The notes beneath the pieces are model-generated. The model was not told the origin of the DNA. It saw nothing but the letters and a program-made list of their open reading frames with translations, and searched no databases. Positions 37,706 to 42,546 of a DNA stretch of 42,546 bases are shown here, one piece after another. How positions within the stretch are numbered: the stretch's first letter is position 1; each line of letters starts with the position of its first letter. Where the stretch lies: NCBI RefSeq assembly GCF_000263595.1, contig NZ_ADES01000004.1:1-42546 (forward strand), in the 5' to 3' direction. The DNA comes from Gardnerella vaginalis 1500E (GTDB lineage Bacteria > Actinomycetota > Actinomycetes > Actinomycetales > Bifidobacteriaceae). The translations under genes were made by a program, and so were the position numbers.

Positions 37706-40700
37706 TTAAGCATTTAGTGAACGCAAGAATTGAGATTGCACAGCACCTTCCAAATCTTCGTTTGAAGTCATGCGAATATTAGCAACGCACAAAGTTCTTG
37801 CAATAACAAACATTCCTTCATCAACCGTAAGTTTTGCAGCTTTACCAATAATATGGCTGGCTTCAATATTTGGCCAAACAGGAATATCGTCATTCATAAA
37901 ATTCTGCTTCACATCGTCCATATTAGCCGGAGCTTTATAACACTGCGAGCGCATTCTAGATAGCAGTTCTTCTAGTTCCATTTGCAATGGTTCTATTCTT
38001 CCTGGGGCTAAATAATCAGCCATGCGATACGCGCTTGCAGCGAGCGCAAACCTGTCTTGCATCCATGCAGCGTACGCTAGTCGATAGTATGCGAATGCTG
38101 CATCATCTTTGTCGAAAGATACTCTCAAAGCGTTTAAGCATGCTGCTATAACAGATGGCCAGTCTTCTTTTTGCGATAATTCTGCCGCAAGCTTTAAGTG
38201 AGATAGTGCGTATGTTGGAGCGTACGCAACCATCATGTTTAAGTGCTTTAATGCAGCCTCATGCTTATTTAATTGCGAAAGTAAGTCTGCTAACTCCATG
38301 TGCGCGTAGAACAATCCGTCTGGAATAAGTAGTGTATGCTCTTCTGGTGTTGCAAATATGTGATTGTACACAACTCTTTCCGCATAAGAGTTAAAGTAGC
38401 GTGGAACAACATTTTCTACGGAAAACATTGAGTCGAATTTAGCAATATTTTTCTCGTATTCTTCTATTGCAGTGCTAATATCGCCTTCCATAAGCTGCTC
38501 TTGGACTCGAATACGCATGTTTCGTATGCTTTGCGAAGCTTTGAATGAAAGTTCAGGTATGTCTGTTTCGTCAATAAGAGCTCTTGTTACACTGTCTGCC
38601 TTTTCGTTAAGCTCAGGATCTGCAATTTGCTCAATAATATTCATTGCCTCTCTAGCTTTTTCTGCTGTTGTTTGAATCGGCTGAGATGCAATATGGTGGA
38701 AGTCTGTAACAGCTTGCTGCAAAAGGTCTTCTCGTTGAATCGATAATCCTTGTGCGTGTGATGTTCCAAGTATTTCTTCTTGTTCTTCGCTAAATATTGT
38801 GTCGGAAAATTCAGGCTCTTCTTGCGCTCCTCTAGGCGCGAAGCACGTGTCGTGCATGTCGAATGATGCTTCTACTGAGCCTAAAGTGTAGTCTTCGCGC
38901 ATGCTCATTGTTACATTGGACTGTTTATATATTTCTATTGGATTTTGCAAACCGTGCGCACGTATATGTTTAATAAATTTTTCGCGTTCAAACGTTACTG
39001 TCATTAACGTACGTATTTCTGGAGGCTCGCTAAAAGCAGCTAAAGGATTTGAGTTGGAATCCGATTTAGATTCTGGCTTAGAATCAATTAAAGATTGCGC
39101 ACCTTCAACAACTTCTGCAAGCGGTAAGTGTTGCAAATCTTGGATTTGTGAAGGATCTCCATGGACGTCACCGTCTTTTGGATCACCTTTTGAAGGTGCA
39201 TTATTTACATTCATATTGTCTAATGCTTGAATAGTGCGGTTTAGTAGCGTACTGATTGCATTATCTTGTGCTGCAACCATCTCTTCTAAACCAATAGAAT
39301 CAAGCCTAATTGAAACATTCTGTATTTTCTCGCTTGCACCAAAGGCGAGCGTTGCAAGCATAATACCGAATCGCAGATTGTAATAGGTTGCCATACGCGA
39401 CTTTTCAACATTACTTAGCATATGCCACTTATGCTCTAAAGTATCGTATTTGCTTGTAGGCATTAGCGACGATCCTGTAGAAGTGAACGCAATCGCCACA
39501 TTGCCATCGTTTAGATTAGAGCGAAAATCTGCGTCAAATCTAAACGGCATATATAAGCTTCTAATAAGCTTAGAAAGAGATTGACGGTAAAGCCACTCTC
39601 CCGCATCATTCTGCTTCAAAAATGTTGCAGACTGCTGATATTTTCTAGCCTTATTCCATAAGTGAAGCAAAGGACGAATACTATCGTCTTGTAAAGGATT
39701 TGCTAAACTTGGCGTATCAAAAGATTCACAAGCATTAAAAGCAGGGTTTTCAATCATAGCGTTATCTATAGCAGCAATGCGCTCTAAGCTAACGTTGCCT
39801 TCAAAATTCTTTCCGCCCTGCAAAGAATTAGCTTGCAAGAACTGGTATATGGCTTGTAAACGATTTAGCGCTCCTTCAATTCTTAAAACTTTTAGTGCTG
39901 AGGAAGGGTCTAATGAATCGTCCCAAATTAAGTAATGTGCAGAAGTTTGTTGAGCTTGTCTAAAATGTAGTCTTTCTGCGCCATGAACAGCTTCTAAGCT
40001 TCTAATTGGATCTAATGCTCCAACCTCTTTCATAACACGCTCATAGTAGCTTTCTAAGCCGGAAACTTGCAATCCGACTTTTCTTGCGTGCGCAATATCT
40101 GCAGCGCTTCTTCTTATTGCGCCAAGAGGTGCTTCAGTATGCAATCTTCTTAGAACGTGCGAATATCCAAAACCTATTAAGTTTTGATTTAAATCTGGTA
40201 TGAAAAATGTTGCGAAAAATGTTGTTGCAATAGCATTCTCGTAAGTAAGATTACAACGCAAAGAATCAGGTAATTTTACGCGCGTGCTTTCAAGCGTATA
40301 TCTTTTATGTTTTCCATTTGTAAAGCACAGCCATGAAGCAACCTGATGCAAACCATCATCTAAAGAAACTTGCATAACAATATCGCCATTTACTATAGAA
40401 ATATTGTTGCTGTTTGTGATTGCAGCTCTTGCATTGGACGCGCTAGCTGCGTTTTTATTTTTTAAGCACAGGCTTGGCAAGCTTTTTAAACTTTGCAAAA
40501 TATTGCGGAATTTTTTTGAAATATTATTTGATTTAGGTACTTTTAAGCTTCCGTAAAAACGAGTTGTATTTCGTAAAGTAAAAGAAGATTGCTCAATAAA
40601 AGAAAGTTGCGGAAGACGTTCAAACGTATCTTCAAGAGTTACTTTGTCGCCCGTGTAAACTCTACCTTCTGAATCTGCAATAGCAAGTTGACGAAAAAGC

Positions 40701-40939
40701 TTTCCACCATTTTTAACTAATCCAATCGAAATGCAGAAGGATTTCCCAGGAATTCTAAACCATCCAACCTGAGTATTAGAAGGAAGGCTTGGAAAATCGG
40801 TGAAAATATTATGCTTTGCAAAGTTTGGAATAGAAGTAATTTTGCCTTCTAGCCATAAGGAATTGATGGCATCTACCATTGTTGACATACTATCTTCATT
40901 AGAAGTCGTCTGATTGGTAGATTGTACGTCGTCAGCCAT
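37706..40939 (-). CDS. Large protein with TPR-like repeats, function unknown
   Basis: This protein is 1077 residues from the ATG at 40939; a TTG six codons earlier also lies in frame. I do not recognise the family. It lacks a signal peptide and membrane segments. The N-terminal ~330 residues look beta-rich (VGWFRIPGKSFCISIGLVKNGG). A middle helical part follows, then a Ser/Asp-rich linker (about 600-650). A C-terminal stretch (about 870-995) has TPR-like helix pairs: AHMELADLLSQLNKHEAALK, YALSHLKLAAELSQKEDW, AFAYYRLAYAAWMQDRFALA. No enzyme motif is seen. It stands alone between ligA and the tRNA region, with a TATAAT box upstream. Base use is like its neighbours. Confidence 0.75.
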   Translation of the reverse strand: MADDVQSTNQTTSNEDSMSTMVDAINSLWLEGKITSIPNFAKHNIFTDFPSLPSNTQVGWFRIPGKSFCISIGLVKNGGKLFRQLAIADSEGRVYTGDKVTLEDTFERLPQLSFIEQSSFTLRNTTRFYGSLKVPKSNNISKKFRNILQSLKSLPSLCLKNKNAASASNARAAITNSNNISIVNGDIVMQVSLDDGLHQVASWLCFTNGKHKRYTLESTRVKLPDSLRCNLTYENAIATTFFATFFIPDLNQNLIGFGYSHVLRRLHTEAPLGAIRRSAADIAHARKVGLQVSGLESYYERVMKEVGALDPIRSLEAVHGAERLHFRQAQQTSAHYLIWDDSLDPSSALKVLRIEGALNRLQAIYQFLQANSLQGGKNFEGNVSLERIAAIDNAMIENPAFNACESFDTPSLANPLQDDSIRPLLHLWNKARKYQQSATFLKQNDAGEWLYRQSLSKLIRSLYMPFRFDADFRSNLNDGNVAIAFTSTGSSLMPTSKYDTLEHKWHMLSNVEKSRMATYYNLRFGIMLATLAFGASEKIQNVSIRLDSIGLEEMVAAQDNAISTLLNRTIQALDNMNVNNAPSKGDPKDGDVHGDPSQIQDLQHLPLAEVVEGAQSLIDSKPESKSDSNSNPLAAFSEPPEIRTLMTVTFEREKFIKHIRAHGLQNPIEIYKQSNVTMSMREDYTLGSVEASFDMHDTCFAPRGAQEEPEFSDTIFSEEQEEILGTSHAQGLSIQREDLLQQAVTDFHHIASQPIQTTAEKAREAMNIIEQIADPELNEKADSVTRALIDETDIPELSFKASQSIRNMRIRVQEQLMEGDISTAIEEYEKNIAKFDSMFSVENVVPRYFNSYAERVVYNHIFATPEEHTLLIPDGLFYAHMELADLLSQLNKHEAALKHLNMMVAYAPTYALSHLKLAAELSQKEDWPSVIAACLNALRVSFDKDDAAFAYYRLAYAAWMQDRFALAASAYRMADYLAPGRIEPLQMELEELLSRMRSQCYKAPANMDDVKQNFMNDDIPVWPNIEASHIIGKAAKLTVDEGMFVIARTLCVANIRMTSNEDLEGAVQSQFLRSLNA

Positions 40940-41019
40940 AAATTCCCATTCTTTCAATTTGTTATTCTTAATGCAATCAGCACAACACTTAACTGTTCTT
41001 AAATGTTTTAGCCTACAAC

Positions 41020-41025
41020 ATTATA
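41020..41025 (-). promoter_or_regulatory. Candidate -10 box of the TPR-protein gene
   Basis: TATAAT on the minus strand lies about 80 nt upstream of the ATG at 40939. The -35 is not clear. The surrounding 40958-41226 is AT-rich and otherwise shows only short repeats of TTTAGAAG and the palindrome TTCTAAAAATTTAGAA (41169-41184). Confidence 0.4.
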
Positions 41026-41226
41026 GTTCGTACATAAAGTATATAAGCAGTATATAGAAAAAATATGTTTGACGCATGGAAGTGTTGAATTGTTAATGGT
41101 TTAAGGTTCTAATTGTTTTGGGGTTCTAAGGATTTAGTTGCAATATCTTTGCGCTTACAATTACAATGTTCTAAAAATTTAGAAGGTAGAAGATTCACTT
41201 TAGAAGACTTATTTTAGAAGATTTAA

Positions 41227-41302
41227 TGGAGCGGACAACGGGACTCGAACCCGCGGTCTCAACCTTGGCAAGGTTGCGCTTTACCAACTAAGCTATGTCC
41301 GC
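41227..41302 (-). tRNA. tRNA-Gly (GCC), copy with encoded CCA
   Basis: The cloverleaf has a 7-bp acceptor (GCGGACA/TGTCCGC), the anticodon loop TTGCCAA and the T-arm GGTTCGAACC. The 73-nt body (41230-41302) is identical to the copy at 42071. Here CCA is encoded at the 3' end. Confidence 0.96.
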
Positions 41303-41315
41303 AAAACAAGATGTT

Positions 41316-41344
41316 ATTCTAGCTAATTATTTAATTAAATGCAA
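41316..41344 (-). promoter_or_regulatory. Promoter of the lone tRNA-Gly gene
   Basis: On the minus strand TTGCAT (41344-41339), a 17-bp spacer, then TAGAAT (41321-41316), 13 nt before the tRNA 5' end. The same -35 is used by the other tRNA operon. Confidence 0.7.
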
Positions 41345-41391
41345 ATATGGAATGTCGCAATGTTTGTGGTTTGAAAAATCAGGGCAATCTG

Positions 41392-41407
41392 CGAAAATCG
41401 TGGGTAT
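41392..41407 (+). repeat. 16-bp direct repeat, left copy
   Basis: CGAAAATCGTGGGTAT, identical to 41653-41668. The two copies enclose the palindrome array. Confidence 0.85.
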
Positions 41408-41441
41408 TCTTATGCGCAGGCGTGCTGCGCGGGGTCTCATG

Positions 41442-41585
41442 ACTGTTACTTTCTCAGTCGGTTGACTGAGTTATTAACGGTGTTTTGCTTATTACTGTTA
41501 TTTTCTCAGTTCGTTGACTGAGTTAGTAACGGTATTTGAGCGGTTACCGTTACTAACTCAGTCGGTTGACTGAATTAGTAACAGT
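41442..41585. repeat. Three 40-bp imperfect palindromes at a 52-bp period
   Basis: Units at 41442-41481, 41494-41533 and 41546-41585 are each 40 bp, separated by unrelated 12-bp spacers. The shared core is CTCAGTC-GGTT-GACTGA with outer arms like ACTGTTACT and AGTAACGGT. Unit 3 has the best symmetry: 18-bp arms with two mismatches. Confidence 0.9.
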
Positions 41586-41643
41586 GTTTGGATTGTGACT
41601 ATGCCACATAATATTCATCAGCTTAGCTTTACACACTTTTTGG

Positions 41644-41688
41644 CCTATAACCCGAAAATCGTGGGTATGAGATTATAGGGGTTATAGG
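41644..41688. repeat. 10-bp inverted repeat around the right direct repeat
   Basis: CCTATAACCC (41644-41653) and GGGTTATAGG (41679-41688) are exact inverse copies. A further GGTTATAG follows. Confidence 0.7.
41653..41668 (+). repeat. 16-bp direct repeat, right copy
   Basis: CGAAAATCGTGGGTAT, identical to 41392-41407, 261 bp apart. Confidence 0.85.
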
Positions 41689-41721
41689 GTTAGGTTATAG
41701 TCTAAAATCTAGTAACAAAAA

Positions 41722-41749
41722 CAAAAAACGCAGTGCTTCTACACTGCGA
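41722..41749 (-). terminator. Terminator of the tRNA operon
   Basis: On the minus strand CGCAGTG and CACTGCG pair over 7 bp around a 6-nt loop, followed by TTTTTT. It lies 9 nt beyond the end of tRNA-Val (CAC). Confidence 0.88.
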
Positions 41750-41757
41750 ACATATTG

Positions 41758-41830
41758 TGGGTGATATAGGAATCGAACCTATGACCCCTTCCGTGTGAAG
41801 GAAGTGCGCTAGCCGCTGCGCCAATCACCC
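41758..41830 (-). tRNA. tRNA-Val (CAC)
   Basis: A 73-nt cloverleaf with acceptor GGGTGAT/ATCACCC, the anticodon stem CTTCC/GGAAG and the loop TTCACAC (anticodon CAC). CCA is not encoded. Confidence 0.94.
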
Positions 41831-41869
41831 AAAATTTTTTAATTATGCGTGAAAGGCAATCCTTTCGAG

Positions 41870-41941
41870 TGGGCGATACAAGGTTCGAACTTGTGACCCC
41901 TTCCGTGTCAGGGAAGTGCGCTACCACTGCGCCAACCGCCC
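41870..41941 (-). tRNA. tRNA-Val (GAC)
   Basis: A 72-nt cloverleaf with the acceptor arm GGGCGGT paired to ATCGCCC (one G-U), the anticodon loop CTGACAC (anticodon GAC) and the T-loop GTTCGAAC. CCA is not encoded. Confidence 0.94.
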
Positions 41942-41971
41942 AGGTTGTTTATTAAGCATGAAGCTTAATCG

Positions 41972-42042
41972 AGGTGGGTACGAGAGTCGAACTCATCTAT
42001 ACGGCTTTGCAGGCCGCTGCCTAACCGCTTGGCTAACCCACC
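41972..42042 (-). tRNA. tRNA-Cys (GCA)
   Basis: A 71-nt cloverleaf with acceptor GGTGGGT/ACCCACC and the anticodon loop CTGCAAA (anticodon GCA). CCA is not encoded. Confidence 0.94.
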
Positions 42043-42070
42043 GTAAGGTCGAATAACTCATCGGACCTAG

Positions 42071-42143
42071 AGCGGACAACGGGACTCGAACCCGCGGTCT
42101 CAACCTTGGCAAGGTTGCGCTTTACCAACTAAGCTATGTCCGC
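42071..42143 (-). tRNA. tRNA-Gly (GCC), copy without encoded CCA
   Basis: The 73-nt sequence is identical to the copy at 41230-41302, with the anticodon loop TTGCCAA. The three bases after the discriminator read CTA, so CCA must be added enzymatically. First gene of the four-tRNA operon. Confidence 0.96.
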
Positions 42144-42187
42144 AATGCTTTCTTGCTAACTATGTCAGCGCCGAAGCACGAGTAACT

Positions 42188-42215
42188 ACTATACCCTAAA
42201 TATTCTCAAATGCAA
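42188..42215 (-). promoter_or_regulatory. Promoter of the Gly-Cys-Val-Val tRNA operon
   Basis: On the minus strand TTGCAT (42215-42210), a 16-bp spacer, then TATAGT (42193-42188), about 44 nt before the tRNA-Gly 5' end. Confidence 0.7.
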
Positions 42216-42256
42216 GCCCTCGCCTATTTGGCGTGTCGCTTGGTGCTCCAAGCAGG

Positions 42257-42546
42257 TTGTATTGCTCTGCATATGCTGAAAGACATAAGTTCGAACCCCA
42301 TTAAGCCCACGATATAGGGATCACCCCCGCGTATGCGGGAAAGACGTCTGCTTAGCTTGCGCAACCTCGCCGGAAACGGGATCACCCCCGCGTATGCGGG
42401 AAAGACTTTGGGAAAAGCTTTTCTTTCTTTCTCGGTGGGGGATCACCCCCGCGTATGCGGGAAAGACTCGGGTCACTTGGTTTTCCTATTGTAGCTTGTA
42501 GGATCACCCCCGCGTATGCGGGAAAGACCCTTTCTCGTGCTCTAAT
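42257..42546 (-). CRISPR. Type I-E-like CRISPR array, trailer end; continues beyond the right edge
   Basis: Four near-identical 29-bp repeats lie at 42317-42345, 42378-42406, 42439-42467 and 42500-42528. On the plus strand they begin GGGATCACCCCC and end GGGAAAGAC, with the inner palindrome CCCGC-GTAT-GCGGG. Spacers are 32 bp each (42346-42377, 42407-42438, 42468-42499), with a partial one from 42529. A decayed fifth repeat at 42257-42284 keeps GC.TATGC and GAAAGAC and is exactly one spacer (32 bp) away. The reverse-strand repeat, ending GGGGGTGATCC, matches the transcribed orientation of known I-E repeats, so the leader and cas genes should lie to the right. No cas gene is in the window. Confidence 0.95.
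42285..42316 (-). other. Oldest CRISPR spacer, next to the decayed repeat
   Basis: This 32-bp spacer lies between the degenerate terminal repeat and the first intact repeat. It contains GGGGTTCGAAC on the minus strand, which looks like a tRNA T-arm. Confidence 0.7.

Larger units (their letters stand above)
41303..41757. other. Gene-free region between two tRNA units
   Basis: This 455-bp stretch contains the lone tRNA-Gly promoter, the phased palindromes (41442-41585), a 16-bp direct repeat around them, a CCTATAACCC inverted repeat and the tRNA operon terminator. I see no protein gene. Confidence 0.75.

Noticed and set aside
41442..41585. Palindrome array as a second small CRISPR
   Set aside because: Spacers of 12 bp are far too short, repeats are diverged, and the unit bears no likeness to the I-E repeat nearby.
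41442..41585. Palindromes as ordinary transcription terminators
   Set aside because: No T-run follows any of the three on either strand, and the tRNA operon already has its own terminator at 41722-41749.
41739..41927. 62-codon minus-strand frame
   Set aside because: It runs through two tRNA-Val genes.
42285..42316. tRNA fragment or tRNA gene containing GGGGTTCGAAC
   Set aside because: No acceptor, D or anticodon arm can be drawn around it; its exact 32-bp length between repeats marks it as a CRISPR spacer.

Overview
The window is about 42.5 kb of low-GC actinobacterial chromosome. The protein set points to Bifidobacteriaceae and most probably to Gardnerella (G. vaginalis group). The pointers are RbpA, a GarA/OdhI-type FHA protein, the pgsA-DUF881-Sbp-DUF881 cluster, a fused PafB/PafC regulator beside a HelY helicase, GuaB3, a eukaryotic-type UDP-glucose pyrophosphorylase, an over-long LigA, AT-rich codon use and a type I-E CRISPR array. 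The genus is inferred from remembered family features, because no database search was possible.

Layout. 1-3.4 kb: the 3' end of uvrC, a convergent Rv3235-like gene, a roughly 380-bp divergent spacer with two DnaA-box-like 9-mers, and guaB3. 3.5-6.1 kb: fadD (long-chain acyl-CoA ligase) and def. 6.1-12.5 kb, plus strand: rpsB-tsf-pyrH-frr-cdsA-lgt-rpe, a translation, nucleotide and envelope block with clear stem-loop terminators. 12.5-17.0 kb, plus strand: pgsA-like, DUF881, small basic protein, DUF881, garA-like FHA and a MerR regulator, the same order as the Rv1822-Rv1830 region of mycobacteria, then a small membrane protein. 17.3-23.4 kb, minus strand: pafBC, a membrane protein and helY, then rbpA and a HAD phosphatase. 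23.6-28.8 kb, minus strand: UDP-glucose pyrophosphorylase and a complete four-gene polar amino-acid ABC transporter. 28.8-32.2 kb, minus strand: aspS and hisS. 32.3-33.7 kb, plus strand: a DUF349 coiled-coil protein. 33.7-40.9 kb, minus strand: ligA-mrp, preceded by a 1077-residue protein of unknown function with TPR-like repeats.

41.2-42.5 kb is an RNA and repeat region. It holds five tRNA genes on the minus strand: Gly-GCC, Cys-GCA, Val-GAC and Val-CAC as one operon, and a second identical Gly-GCC alone. Between the operon terminator and the lone tRNA-Gly lie three 40-bp imperfect palindromes at an exact 52-bp period, enclosed by a 16-bp perfect direct repeat. The window ends inside a type I-E-like CRISPR array. 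Its trailer end includes a decayed terminal repeat and one easily missed spacer, and it points straight at the tRNA operon.

On expression, seven genes with no Shine-Dalgarno sequence (guaB3, fadD, lgt, rpe, garA, the ABC ATPase gene and hisS) each have a TANNNT hexamer exactly 7 nt before the start codon, which suggests leaderless transcripts. Most other genes have an AAGGAG-like site. The best candidates for something undescribed are the phased palindrome array with its flanking repeats, the ATGTCG repeat cluster near 17.2 kb, the large TPR orphan, and a GarA-type switch in a lineage thought to lack GarA's classical target.
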